Of a DNA stretch of 64,000 nt, positions 37,514 through 47,460 are shown in pieces. Both the position numbers and the translations under genes were made by a program. The first letter of the stretch is position 1. The number at the start of each line of letters is the position of its first letter. This stretch comes from Pseudacidovorax sp. (GTDB taxonomy: Bacteria; Pseudomonadota; Gammaproteobacteria; Burkholderiales; Burkholderiaceae_C), in contig NZ_JAGOPN010000006.1 of assembly GCF_017991995.1 (NCBI RefSeq), positions 186,001 to 250,000 of the forward strand, written 5' to 3'. A model generated the notes under the pieces. That model saw nothing but the letters and a program-made list of their open reading frames with translations, was not told the DNA's origin and made no database searches.

Positions 37514-38629
37514 TCAGCGCTGCGCGATGCGCGCGCCGGTGAACAGGTCCTTGAACTCGCGCGGCTGCGAACGCCAGTACTGCCGCGGCGCGTTCACCTG
37601 GGCGCCGAGTTCGGCCGCGGCATGCCAGGGCCAACGCGGGTCGTACAGCATGGCCCGCGCCAGCGCCACCGCGTCGGCCTGGCCCTCGGCAATGGCGGTT
37701 TCGGCCTGGCGCGCCTCGGTGATCAGGCCCACACCCAGAGTTGGCAAGCCGACGCGCGCCTTGACCTCGCGGGCAAAGCCGAGCTGGTAGCCCGGGCCCA
37801 CCGGAATCTTCTGCTGGGGCGACACGCCACCACTGGAGACGTGGATCGCGCTGCAGCCGCACGCCTTGAGCGCCTCGGCGAAGGCCACCGTGCTGGGCAG
37901 ATCCCAGCCGCCATCGACCCAGTCGGTGGCGGAGACACGCACCCACACCGGCACCTCGGCCGGCACGGCGGCGCGCACGGCCTCGAACACCTCCAGCGGG
38001 AAGCGCATGCGCTTCTCCAGGGTGCCGCCGTAGCCGTCGCTGCGCGCATTGGCCAGCGGCGACAGGAACTGGTGCAGCAGATAGCCATGGGCCGCATGCA
38101 GCTCGATGCCCTGCAGGCCGACGCGCACGGCGCGCTTCGCGGCAGCGACGAAATCGTCACGGACCTTGGCCAGACCCGCATCGTCGAGCGCCGCAGGCGG
38201 CACTTCCCCATCGCCATGCGGCAATGCGCTGGGCGCCACGGCCAGCCAGCCGCCGGGTTCATCGGGACGCAGCTGGCTGCCGCCGTCCCAGGGCGCGCGG
38301 CTGGAGGCCTTGCGTCCGGCGTGGGCCAGTTGCACGGCGATCGGCATGTCGGAGTGCCCGCGTATCGCGCGGAGCATGTCGGCCATCGCCGCTTCGGACG
38401 CCTCGTCGTAGAGGCCCAGATCGGCCGGGCTGATGCGGCCCTCGGGCGAGACGGCGGTCGCCTCCAGGATCAGCATTCCGGCGCCGGACAGGGCCAGGTG
38501 CCCGTAGTGGATGCAGTGCCAGTCGGCCGCCCGGCCCTCCTCGGCGGAGTACTGGCACATGGGCGCAATGACGATGCGGTTGGGCAGCGTCAGTGCGCCC
38601 AGGCGCAGGGGTTCGAACAGGGGACTCAT
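37514..38629 (-). CDS. NADH:flavin oxidoreductase, old yellow enzyme (YqjM-like)
   Basis: This 371-residue FMN-dependent ene-reductase starts MSPLFEPLRLGALTLPNRIV with IAPMCQYSAEEGRAADWH, the YqjM/thermophilic-like class in which a Cys (here in PMCQYS) modulates the flavin. The active-site HAGRKAS and HAAHGYLLHQFLSPLANAR with YGG follow. C-terminal GLITEARQAE and ARAMLYDPRWPWHAA bind the FMN phosphate and are typical. It reduces activated double bonds such as enones with NAD(P)H. It lies 100 bases after the haloacid dehalogenase on the same strand and converges on tarD with 23 bases between. Confidence 0.92.
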   Translation of the reverse strand: MSPLFEPLRLGALTLPNRIVIAPMCQYSAEEGRAADWHCIHYGHLALSGAGMLILEATAVSPEGRISPADLGLYDEASEAAMADMLRAIRGHSDMPIAVQLAHAGRKASSRAPWDGGSQLRPDEPGGWLAVAPSALPHGDGEVPPAALDDAGLAKVRDDFVAAAKRAVRVGLQGIELHAAHGYLLHQFLSPLANARSDGYGGTLEKRMRFPLEVFEAVRAAVPAEVPVWVRVSATDWVDGGWDLPSTVAFAEALKACGCSAIHVSSGGVSPQQKIPVGPGYQLGFAREVKARVGLPTLGVGLITEARQAETAIAEGQADAVALARAMLYDPRWPWHAAAELGAQVNAPRQYWRSQPREFKDLFTGARIAQR

Positions 38630-38729
38630 CCGGAAGGCTCCTCGGTGCGCAACAAAGCATCGGAGCCTAGCGGAGCACCGCGCCAACCGCCGCCGTGGGG
38701 CCAATGGCGCGCGGCGTTCGCGCGGGCGC

Positions 38730-39467
38730 TCAGCAGCCCAGCAGGTCCGCCAGATGCCCGATGTCCCGCGTGTGCAGGTCGTTGTCCGGCTGGGGCGAAA
38801 CGTCCTTGGGACGCGACGGGCCGAACTCCGCGGGGCGCTCGATGTACGCGGTCGCCAGGCCGCAGTGACGCGCGGCCGCCAGGTCGTTGTGGTGGGCAGC
38901 GGCCAGCATCACGCGGTTGGGCGGCAGGTCGAACACGCCGGCCACGCCCAGGTAGGTGCGCGGATCGGGCTTGTAGGCCTTGAACACCTCGGCCGAGAGC
39001 ACGCAGTCCCAGGGCAGGCCCGCGCGCTTGGCCATGTTGGTGAGCAGGCCGATGTTGCCGTTGGACAGCGGGCAGATGGTGTAGCGGCGCTTGAGCCGCG
39101 TGAGCCCCGCCACCGCATCGGGCCAGGCCGGCAGCCGGTGCCAGGCCCGGTTGAGTTCGCGCTTGGCAGCGCGGTCCAGCCGCTCGGGGCCGATGGAGAA
39201 GTCGGCCAGCACGGTCTCCAGGATGCTCAGGTGCAGCTCGTCGAGCAGGGTGAAGCCGCCCTCGCCTTCGGCCAGCCGTTCCATCACGGCCTTCATGGCG
39301 GGCTGGTAGCCGGCGCGCCAGGCCAGGGCGAAGGCGCTGCCGTCGGTACCGGGCAGCAGCCGCTCGACCTCGGCGGCGATGCCGCTGTGCCAGTCCACGA
39401 CGGTGCCGAAGACGTCGAAGGCGATGACCTCGATGGAGGCGGGATCGAAAACGTTGGATGCAGTCAT
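38730..39467 (-). CDS. Haloacid dehalogenase, type II
   Basis: This 245-residue HAD-superfamily hydrolase resembles L-2-haloacid dehalogenases. The nucleophile is D18 in [15 protein letters not shown], motif II is CPLSNGN, motif III Lys is in [14 protein letters not shown], and the family-specific HHNDL lies in [18 protein letters not shown]. The start [20 protein letters not shown] is preferred to an unconserved extension. It would release halide from 2-haloalkanoates, or act as a phosphatase-like HAD. It is 40 bases after eda and may be read through from the gluconate operon. Confidence 0.88.
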   Translation of the reverse strand: MTASNVFDPASIEVIAFDVFGTVVDWHSGIAAEVERLLPGTDGSAFALAWRAGYQPAMKAVMERLAEGEGGFTLLDELHLSILETVLADFSIGPERLDRAAKRELNRAWHRLPAWPDAVAGLTRLKRRYTICPLSNGNIGLLTNMAKRAGLPWDCVLSAEVFKAYKPDPRTYLGVAGVFDLPPNRVMLAAAHHNDLAAARHCGLATAYIERPAEFGPSRPKDVSPQPDNDLHTRDIGHLADLLGC

Positions 39468-39507
39468 GACCAGCGACTCTAGCGCCCCGTGGCGCCAGCG
39501 TCCTGCA

Positions 39508-40143
39508 TCAGCGGGACAGGGCCTTGGCCTCGCGGGCCAGGGTCTCGATGCGGGCCCAGTCCTTCTGCGCGATGGCATCGGCCGGCACGATCCACGAGCC
39601 GCCCACGCAGGCCACATTGGCGAGCGCCAGGAACTCCGCTGCATTGCCCGCATGGATGCCGCCGGTGGGGCAGAACTTCACCTCGCCGAAAGGGCCCTGC
39701 CAGGCCTTGAGCATGGGCGCACCGCCCGCCTGCAGCGCCGGGAAGAACTTGAGCTGCTGGTAGCCGTCTTCCTGCGCCATCATGATCTCGCTGCCGGTGG
39801 CCACGCCCGGCAGCAGCGGCAGGCCGAGATCGTGGCAGGCCTTGCCCACGGCGCGGGTGTAGCCCGGGCTGACGCCGAAGCGGGCACCGGCCAGCGCAGC
39901 CGCCTGCGCGTCGGCGGCGCTGCGGATGGTGCCGGCGCCGGCCACGGCCTCGGGCACTTCCTTGGCGATGCGCTCGATGCATTCCAGCGCCACCGGCGTG
40001 CGAAGGGTGACTTCGAGCATGCGGATGCCGCCGGCCGCCAGCGCGCGGGCCAGGGGCACGGCATCCTGCGGGTCCTGCAACACGATGACGGGAATGACGG
40101 GTGCGTCTTGCATCACGTCGAGGGCGGTGAGGGTCTGGTTCAT
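39508..40143 (-). CDS. eda: KDPG/KHG aldolase
   Basis: This 211-residue aldolase cleaves 2-keto-3-deoxy-6-phosphogluconate to pyruvate and glyceraldehyde 3-phosphate, the last Entner-Doudoroff step. Catalytic E44 lies in LEVTLRTP and the Schiff-base K132 in QQLKFFPA, matching E45 and K133 of the E. coli enzyme. [11 protein letters not shown] and [20 protein letters not shown] (phosphate site) also fit. The ATG at 40143 gives the family length. It follows edd by 59 bases in the same direction, which is the classic edd-eda order. Confidence 0.96.
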   Translation of the reverse strand: MNQTLTALDVMQDAPVIPVIVLQDPQDAVPLARALAAGGIRMLEVTLRTPVALECIERIAKEVPEAVAGAGTIRSAADAQAAALAGARFGVSPGYTRAVGKACHDLGLPLLPGVATGSEIMMAQEDGYQQLKFFPALQAGGAPMLKAWQGPFGEVKFCPTGGIHAGNAAEFLALANVACVGGSWIVPADAIAQKDWARIETLAREAKALSR

Positions 40144-40202
40144 GGCAGTGGGCCTTGGCAAGGCGTAAAGAAGGGTCGCAAAACAGAGAGCCGGTGCCGG
40201 GC

Positions 40203-42038
<1,836 letters not shown>

Positions 42039-42125
42039 GGCGGGCGCGTGGGGCTGGGGAAACTACGGAGTCAATCGTACGTCGCAACCGACCCGGCACG
42101 CGCGTCGGATTGCAACGCCCGCCCC

Positions 42126-42149
42126 GCGCGCCGGGCCGTCGCGGCGCGC
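42126..42149. repeat. GC-rich hairpin right after dctP, before edd
   Basis: GCGCGCC (42126-42132) and GGCGCGC (42143-42149) pair across a ten-base loop, directly beyond the dctP stop. No T-run follows on the minus strand, so it is more likely an mRNA-stabilising or partial-stop element than a full terminator. It could help the binding-protein gene be expressed above edd. Confidence 0.4.
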
Positions 42150-42150
42150 C

Positions 42151-43161
42151 TTACTTGCCGCCGCGGGCCTTGGCGACCGCCGCGTTGACCGAATCCCAGG
42201 TTTCCTGGCCCACCGACTTGGCGATGCCGGCGTGCACCGACGTGAGCTTCTCGCGCATGCGGTTGGCCTCGGCGGCGGGCAGCTCGTTGACCTGCATGCC
42301 CTTGGTCTTGAGCTCGGCCAGGGCCTGGGCAGCCTCTTCGCGCGTGTCCTTGCGCTCGAAGTCGCGGCTCTTGACGGCGGCGTCCTGCAGCACCTTCTTC
42401 TCGGCGGGGCTGAGGGTGTCCCACCACTTCTTGCTCACGGTGACGATCCAGGGGCTGTAGACGTGGTTGGTGACCGTCAGGTACTTCTGCACTTCATAGA
42501 ACTTGCTCGAGAGCACCGTGTTGTACGGGTTCTCCTGGCCGTCGACGGCGCGCGTCTCCAGCGCGGTGAACAGCTCCGAGAAGGGCAGCGGCACCGCATT
42601 GGCGCCCAGCGTCTTGAAGCTGTCGAGGAACACGTTGTTCTGCATCACGCGCAGCTTGACGTCGTTCAGGTCCTCCAGCTTGGTGACCGGCCGCTTGCTG
42701 TTGGTGAGGTTGCGGAAGCCGTTCTCCCAGTACACCAGGCCGACCATGCCCTTGGGCTCCAGCTTGGCCTTGACGGCCTCGCCGGTGGGACCGTCGAGCA
42801 CCGTGTCGGCCTCCTTGGCGGTGGAGAACAGGAAGGGCGTGTCCCACACGGCCATTTCGGGCACCAGGCCGACCAGGGTGGCGGTGGAGCCGACCATCAT
42901 CTCCTGCGCACCGCCGATCAGGGCCTGCTGCATCTGGGTGTCGGAGCCGAGCGAGGCATTGCCGATGCCGCGGATCTTCATCTTGCCGCCGGTCGCCTTC
43001 TCGACCTCCTGGGCAAAGAAGCGCACGGCGCGACCCTGGTTGGAGTTGTCGACCAGGCCGTAGCCGAAGCGCACGATGCGCGGCTTGAAGTCCTGGGCGT
43101 GGGCGGCACCGGTGGCCACGAGGGCGGCGACGAGGCCGGCGAGAGCGAAACGCATGCGCAT
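42151..43161 (-). CDS. dctP: TRAP transporter solute receptor (DctP family)
   Basis: This 336-residue periplasmic receptor has a signal peptide ending ATGAAHAQ. DctP features are FFAQEVEKATGGKMKIRG, GGAQEMMVGSTATLVGLVPE, WDTPFLFSTAKEADTVL, and the carboxylate-binding Arg region KLRVMQNNVFLDSFKTLGAN. A purine-rich AAGGAAG precedes the ATG. It is third after dctQ and dctM and completes the tripartite set. Because the set starts with gntK and is followed by edd and eda, gluconate or a close aldonate is the likely ligand. Confidence 0.94.
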   Translation of the reverse strand: MRMRFALAGLVAALVATGAAHAQDFKPRIVRFGYGLVDNSNQGRAVRFFAQEVEKATGGKMKIRGIGNASLGSDTQMQQALIGGAQEMMVGSTATLVGLVPEMAVWDTPFLFSTAKEADTVLDGPTGEAVKAKLEPKGMVGLVYWENGFRNLTNSKRPVTKLEDLNDVKLRVMQNNVFLDSFKTLGANAVPLPFSELFTALETRAVDGQENPYNTVLSSKFYEVQKYLTVTNHVYSPWIVTVSKKWWDTLSPAEKKVLQDAAVKSRDFERKDTREEAAQALAELKTKGMQVNELPAAEANRMREKLTSVHAGIAKSVGQETWDSVNAAVAKARGGK

Positions 43162-43223
43162 GGTTGTCTTCCTTTGGATCGAGACGGGGGAACGGAAAGC
43201 GGATGAGCGGTGGGCGCCGCGGA

Positions 43224-44504
43224 TCAGTGCATCCACGCCAGCGGCGCCGTGATGAGCTGCGGAAAGATCACCATCAGCACCAGCAGCAGCACGTACATCA
43301 GCAGGAAGGGCGTGGTGCCGCGGATGACGGTCTCCATCCGCAGCCGGCCCACGCCGGCCACCACGTTCTGCACCGTGCCCACGGGCGGGGTGATCAGGCC
43401 GATGCAGCCCACGTAGATGAACATGAAGCCGAAGTACACCGGGTCGATGCCGGCCTTGACGGCCAGCGGCGCGCAGACCGGCCCGAAGATCAGGATCGTG
43501 GGCGTCAGGTCCATCGCCGTGCCCACGGCCAGCAGGAAGACCATCATCAGCGCCATGAAGACCACCGGGTTGCCCATGACGCCGGCGAAGCTGTCGGCCA
43601 GCATGTTGGGCAGATCCGCCAGCGTGATCATGTAGGCCGTGACGGTGGCCGCGCCGCACAGGAACATCACCACGGCGGTGGTCTTGCCCGCGGCGAGGAA
43701 CACGTCGTACAGGCGCGCCAGCGTCAGCTCGCGGTAGATGAAGGTCGACACCAGCAGCGCATAGACCGCCGCCACGACGGCCGCCTCGGTGGGTGTGAAG
43801 ATGCCGCCCTTCAGGCCGCCCAGGATGATGACCGGCATCATCATGGCCCAGAAGCTGTGGCCCAGCGCCTTCACGCGCGCACCCCACGGCACGCGCGGCA
43901 GTGCCGCCAGCTGGTGCTTGCGCGCGATGAAGGCCCAGGCCGCGATCAGGAAGATGCCCATCAGCAGACCCGGCACCACGCCCGACAGGAAGAGCTTGCT
44001 GATCGAGGTGTTGGTCGTCACCCCGTAGATCACGAAGGGCATCGACGGCGGGATGATGGGCGCGATGATGCCGCCCGAGGCCAGCAGGCCCGCGCTGTAG
44101 CTGGAGGGGTACTGCTGCTCGCGCATCATCGGCAGCAGGATGGTGGCCAGCGCCGCGGTGTCGGCGATGGCCGAGCCGCTCATCGAAGCCAGCAGCACCG
44201 CCGCGCCGATGGCCACGAAGCCCAGGCCACCGCGGATATGGCCGACGAAGGCGCGGGCCAGGTCGATGATGCGGCGCGAGAGGCCGCCCGCGTTCATCAG
44301 CTCGCCCGCCAGGATGAAGAAGGGCACGGCCAGCAGCGGGAAGTTGTCGAAGCCGGCCTGCAGGTTCTGCGCCAGCAGCTGCGAGTCGAAGAAGTCCAGG
44401 TGCCACATCAGCGCCACGCCGGTGAGCACCAGCGCCTGCGCGATGGGCATGCCGATGGCCATGCCGCCGATGAGCACGGCCAGGAAGATGAAGGTGACGA
44501 TCAT
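43224..44504 (-). CDS. dctM: TRAP transporter large permease (DctM family)
   Basis: This 426-residue large membrane subunit has about twelve to thirteen helices and forms the transport path. It shows DctM motifs: LLAVPFFILAGELMNAGGLS, ASMSGSAIADTAALATILLP, GIIAPIIPPSMPFVIYG and, in the second half, PVFFGF-like DPVYFGFMFIYVGCIGLITP with PPVGTVQNVV. The length is typical. It lies 28 bases after dctQ and 62 before dctP. Transport would be driven by a sodium gradient. Confidence 0.96.
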   Translation of the reverse strand: MIVTFIFLAVLIGGMAIGMPIAQALVLTGVALMWHLDFFDSQLLAQNLQAGFDNFPLLAVPFFILAGELMNAGGLSRRIIDLARAFVGHIRGGLGFVAIGAAVLLASMSGSAIADTAALATILLPMMREQQYPSSYSAGLLASGGIIAPIIPPSMPFVIYGVTTNTSISKLFLSGVVPGLLMGIFLIAAWAFIARKHQLAALPRVPWGARVKALGHSFWAMMMPVIILGGLKGGIFTPTEAAVVAAVYALLVSTFIYRELTLARLYDVFLAAGKTTAVVMFLCGAATVTAYMITLADLPNMLADSFAGVMGNPVVFMALMMVFLLAVGTAMDLTPTILIFGPVCAPLAVKAGIDPVYFGFMFIYVGCIGLITPPVGTVQNVVAGVGRLRMETVIRGTTPFLLMYVLLLVLMVIFPQLITAPLAWMH

Positions 44505-44532
44505 GTTCTGCTCGGAAGGTGGGGCCGGGGCG

Positions 44533-45063
44533 TCATTCGAGGATGGCTTCGTCGTCCGCGCCTTCCAGCGGCTTGCCGCGGCGCAGTTCGACGGCCAGGG
44601 CCACCAGCAGCCCCAGGCCGAGCACCAGCGTGGCCGCCGCGCCCAGCGCCAGCGGATAGCCCAGCACCGTGCTGTAGCTGTCCATGCCCGCCTTGACCTG
44701 CTCCCAGGAGCCGATCACCAGCAGCACCAGGCACAGCCCGATCAGCAGGCGGCTCACCCAGAACAGCAGCCGCGCGGGCACCCCCGAGAGGCGCGAGGTC
44801 AGCATGTCGAAGCCCAGGTGCTTGGCCTCGAAGGCCGCCACGATGGCGCCGACGGCCACCAGCCACACGAACAGCAGTCGCGAGATCTCCTCGTACGACA
44901 CGATGCTGGTCGAGAAGACATAGCGCAGCACCACGTTGACGAACACCGCCACGACCATGCCGGCCAGGGCCAGCACCATGAAGTGCTCGGCCAGGCGCTT
45001 GAGCAGGGGCGCGCGGGCGGGGCCCGAAGGGGTGGACAAAGAAGAAGAGGACGAGGTCGTCAT
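44533..45063 (-). CDS. dctQ: TRAP transporter small permease (DctQ family)
   Basis: This 176-residue small membrane subunit has four hydrophobic helices. Family pieces are VFVNVVLRYVFSTSIVSYEE, the conserved EISRLLFVWLVAVGAIVAAF, and KHLGFDMLTSRL. A Ser-rich N-terminus (TTSSSSSLSTPSG) precedes the first helix. The start overlaps the gntK stop by four bases (ATGA on the minus strand), so it is coupled to the kinase. It pairs with DctM downstream. Confidence 0.94.
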   Translation of the reverse strand: MTTSSSSSLSTPSGPARAPLLKRLAEHFMVLALAGMVVAVFVNVVLRYVFSTSIVSYEEISRLLFVWLVAVGAIVAAFEAKHLGFDMLTSRLSGVPARLLFWVSRLLIGLCLVLLVIGSWEQVKAGMDSYSTVLGYPLALGAAATLVLGLGLLVALAVELRRGKPLEGADDEAILE

Positions 45064-45623
45064 GCGATGTCTCCAGCGTGTCGGTTGGCGGCCTGCGGCG
45101 CGGCGGGCCGGGCCCAGGCGGCGATCTCGGCGACCAGATCGGCCAACGGCCGCGTGGCGTCGAGCGTGAGCACGCCGGCCTCGCCCGTGGGCGACTCCAG
45201 CGTTGCGAACTGGTTGGCCACCAGCGCAGGCGAGAAGAAATGGCCGGGCCGGGACTTCACCCGTTCCAGCGCCTGGTCGAAATCGAGCGACAGGAAGGCG
45301 AAGCCCAGGCGCGGATTGGCGGCGCGCAGCCGGTCGCGGTACTTGCGCCGCAAGGCCGAGCAGGTGAGCACCACGCCGCCCGGTGCAGCCTGCGGCGTCA
45401 ACAGCGCGGCCAGCCGATCCAGCCAACCGGCGCGGTCGGCATCGTCCAGGGGGACGCCCGCGCTCATCTTGGCGATGCTCTCGGGCGCGTGGTAGGTGTC
45501 GCCTTCGCACAGCGGCCAGCCCAGCGCATCGGCGCAGCCCTGGCCCACGCTCGATTTGCCGCAGCCGGACACGCCCATCACCACGATGGCAGCCGGCTGG
45601 AACGATGAGATAGCGCTATCCAT
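45060..45623 (-). CDS. gntK: Gluconokinase (GntK family)
   Basis: Gluconokinase phosphorylates gluconate to 6-phosphogluconate, the substrate of Edd. The 187-residue protein has the P-loop GVSGCGKSS (17-25), the family stretch EGDTYHAPESIAKMSAGVPL, and LTCSALRRKYRDRLR, with HFFSPALVANQFATLESP near the end. The ATG at 45623 is chosen; the frame is open further upstream but runs through a terminator-like hairpin. Codons 2 to 5 of this start (GAT AGC GCT ATC) form exactly the regulator palindrome, so an operator sits inside the gene's start. It leads the operon gntK-dctQMP-edd-eda. Confidence 0.95.
   Translation of the reverse strand: MDSAISSFQPAAIVVMGVSGCGKSSVGQGCADALGWPLCEGDTYHAPESIAKMSAGVPLDDADRAGWLDRLAALLTPQAAPGGVVLTCSALRRKYRDRLRAANPRLGFAFLSLDFDQALERVKSRPGHFFSPALVANQFATLESPTGEAGVLTLDATRPLADLVAEIAAWARPAAPQAANRHAGDIA
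45609..45620. promoter_or_regulatory. LacI-type operator O1 inside the start of gntK
   Basis: GATAGCGCTATC is a perfect 12-base palindrome with the central CG typical of LacI-family sites. It covers gntK codons 2 to 5. An identical copy lies 148 bases away (45757-45768), so DNA looping by the adjacent regulator is likely. Confidence 0.75.
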
Positions 45624-45631
45624 TCGAATCC

Positions 45632-45663
45632 AAAAAAAGCTGCGCGGTTTCAGCCTGCGCAGC
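45632..45663 (-). terminator. Terminator-like hairpin (possible attenuator) in the gntK leader
   Basis: Reading the minus strand, GCTGCGC and GCGCAGC form a perfect seven-base stem around an 11-base loop, followed directly by seven T. It ends nine bases before the gntK ATG, and no minus-strand gene lies between it and the regulator. A second set of pairing bases (GGGAG / CTCCC near 45668-45690) lies just upstream on the leader. This looks like an intrinsic terminator acting on the gntK message. Confidence 0.6.
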
Positions 45664-45756
45664 CGACGGGAGAGAGGAGAACCTCCCTCGACATGAAGAG
45701 CCGGTCGTTCAGATCGGGTTGATGCACCGCACAAACCCTGCTGGTCGATCCGACCG

Positions 45757-45768
45757 GATAGCGCTATC
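45757..45768. promoter_or_regulatory. LacI-type operator O2 upstream of the regulator gene
   Basis: This is a second exact copy of GATAGCGCTATC, 39 bases before the regulator's TTG start, in the region where the promoters for both directions should lie. With O1 it brackets the intergenic region, fitting repression of both gntK and the regulator. Confidence 0.75.
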
Positions 45769-45807
45769 TTATTGAACAATGATTTCCCGCCTGCCTAGGA
45801 CAAACCC

Positions 45808-46833
45808 TTGACCGACGCCACCCGCCGTCCCCGCCGCTCCAGCGGTCGCCTCACACTGGAAGACGTGGCGCGCGCTGCCAGCGTGAGCCCCATCACCGTC
45901 TCGCGTGCGTTGCGGGGCGAGCGAAGCGTGGACCCGGTGCTGGTCGAGCGCGTGCGGGAGGCTGCCGCGCGCCTGGGTTACGTGCCCGACCCTGCCGCCC
46001 GCGCCCTGGCCTCGCAGCGCAGCAGCCATGTCGCGGTGCTGATTCCGCTGCTCACCAACACCCTCTTTGTCGACCTGCTCGAAGCCGTCCAGCGCACCCT
46101 GCGCGCCAACGGCTTCCAGACGCTGATCGGCGTGACCCATTACGACCCGCGCGAGGAAGAGCAGTTGCTGCGCGAGCAGCTGATGCACCGCCCCGCCGGG
46201 CTCATCGTCACCGGCTTCGAGCGAAGCGAGGAGACCCGCGCCCTGATCCAGGCCAGCCGCGTGCCCTGCGTGCATGTGATGGAGACCAGCCGCGCCCCGG
46301 GCGTGCACTGCGTGGGCTTCTCGCAGCAGGACGCCGGCCAGGCGCTGACGGAACACCTGCTGGCGCGCGGCGCCCGCCGCATCGGGTACGCCGCCGCCCA
46401 GCTCGACGCCCGCGTCATGCAGCGCGCCGAGGGCTACCGCCGCGCCCTGCAGGCCGCCGGCTGCTACGACCCGGCGCTCGAATTCCTGCGGCCCGAGCCC
46501 TCCTCCTTCGCCCTGGGCGCGCAGATGTTCGGCCGCATCGTGGCCGAGGCGAAGCCCGACGCCATCTTCTTCTGCAACGACGACCTGGCCCAGGGTGCCC
46601 TGATGGCCGCGCCGCGGCTGGGCATTTCGGTGCCGCGCGACGTGGCCGTGGCCGGCTTCAACGACCTGCCCGGCAGCGACCAGCTGCTGCCCAGCCTGAC
46701 GAGCGTGCGCACGCCACGGCGCGAGATCGGACAGGCAGCCGCCGGCATGCTCCTGCAGTTGATGCGCGGGACGCCGGTCGAACAGAGCTGCATCGAGCTG
46801 GCCTGGGAGGTGGTGGGGCGGGAAAGCGCCTGA
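45808..46833 (+). CDS. gntR: LacI-family regulator of gluconate utilisation (GntR-like)
   Basis: This 341-residue repressor has its LacI helix-turn-helix at about residues 15 to 37 (RLTLEDVARAASVSPITVSR with ALRGERSVDPVLVERV hinge region), then a periplasmic-binding-protein-like effector domain: HVAVLIPLLTNTLFVDLLEA, FFCNDDLAQGALMAAPRLGI and DVAVAGFNDLPGSD. The start is TTG, seven bases after AGGA. It is divergent from the gntK operon and flanked by two identical palindromes, so gluconate or 6-phosphogluconate is the probable inducer. The symbol is by function and context. Confidence 0.9.
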   Translation: MTDATRRPRRSSGRLTLEDVARAASVSPITVSRALRGERSVDPVLVERVREAAARLGYVPDPAARALASQRSSHVAVLIPLLTNTLFVDLLEAVQRTLRANGFQTLIGVTHYDPREEEQLLREQLMHRPAGLIVTGFERSEETRALIQASRVPCVHVMETSRAPGVHCVGFSQQDAGQALTEHLLARGARRIGYAAAQLDARVMQRAEGYRRALQAAGCYDPALEFLRPEPSSFALGAQMFGRIVAEAKPDAIFFCNDDLAQGALMAAPRLGISVPRDVAVAGFNDLPGSDQLLPSLTSVRTPRREIGQAAAGMLLQLMRGTPVEQSCIELAWEVVGRESA

Positions 46834-46961
46834 CCACGGCGCGCCGCGCCCGTCGGGCGTCAAGGCCCGTGCCTTGGAGCCAAGTCCGCGCCGCCGGGGA
46901 ACATTCGACCGTCCCGGCACCTCATCCTTCTCTCTCTTTCAACATCGACGACACCAACACC

Positions 46962-47369
46962 ATGGCCGCCGGCACCCTCTTCACCGTTCTTGCCAACATC
47001 CCCTGGGGCCAGGTCGTCGAGAACGCACCCAAGGTCGCGGAGGGCGCGGCGAAGCTGTGGGGCTCCGTCACCCGGCGGCGCCAGAGCGCGGAGCAGGCGG
47101 CAGCCACCGAGGCCGAGGCGCCGCCGGCCCGGCCGCTGACCGAGGCGGAGCAGCTTCGCCAGCAGGTCCAGCGCCTGGAAGGCGCCGTCCGGGACATCGA
47201 GGCGCAGATGCAGGCCTCGACCGAACTCATCAAGTCCCTGGCCGAGCAGAACACCCAGCTCATCGCCCGCATCGAGATGAACCGCGTGCGGCTGCGGCGC
47301 CTGAAATGGCTGGTCGCCGGCCTGGCCGCGGGGCTGGGTGCCACGGTCATCCACCTGATGGTGCGCTGA
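46962..47369 (+). CDS. Coiled-coil, single-pass membrane protein of unknown function
   Basis: This 135-residue protein has no family that I recognise. Residues 1 to 30 (LFTVLANIPWGQVVENAPKV) are mildly hydrophobic and amphipathic. Residues 60 to 110 form a strong coiled coil (EAEQLRQQVQRLEGAVRDIE and following). Then comes an Arg-rich stretch (NRVRLRRLKW) and a C-terminal transmembrane helix LVAGLAAGLGATVIHLMV. The ATG at 46962 is taken over an upstream in-frame ATG with no conserved look. The layout suggests a tail-anchored inner-membrane protein. It follows the LacI gene by 128 bases. Confidence 0.65.
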   Translation: MAAGTLFTVLANIPWGQVVENAPKVAEGAAKLWGSVTRRRQSAEQAAATEAEAPPARPLTEAEQLRQQVQRLEGAVRDIEAQMQASTELIKSLAEQNTQLIARIEMNRVRLRRLKWLVAGLAAGLGATVIHLMVR

Positions 47370-47412
47370 TCGTGGGGCGTGGGCATTCGGGGTGCCCGTG
47401 TGCCGCGCCCAT

Positions 47413-47436
47413 GAAAAAGCCCGGCGGTGCCGGGCT
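47413..47436 (-). terminator. Rho-independent terminator of the OmpA-like gene
   Basis: On the minus strand AGCCCGGC-ACC-GCCGGGCT is a perfect eight-base stem followed by TTTTT. It lies 25 bases after the stop of the leftward OmpA-like gene. Confidence 0.9.
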
Positions 47437-47460
47437 CGTCATGATGGGAAGAATGCCGCG

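Noticed and set aside
45624-45779. 52-residue N-terminal extension of gntK
   Set aside because: The frame is open but the sequence is not kinase-like and would cover the terminator-like hairpin; the ATG at 45623 gives the normal family start.
46873-46884. Short dyad CTTGG-AG-CCAAG upstream of the coiled-coil protein
   Set aside because: Too short and without a linked regulator; likely chance at this GC content.
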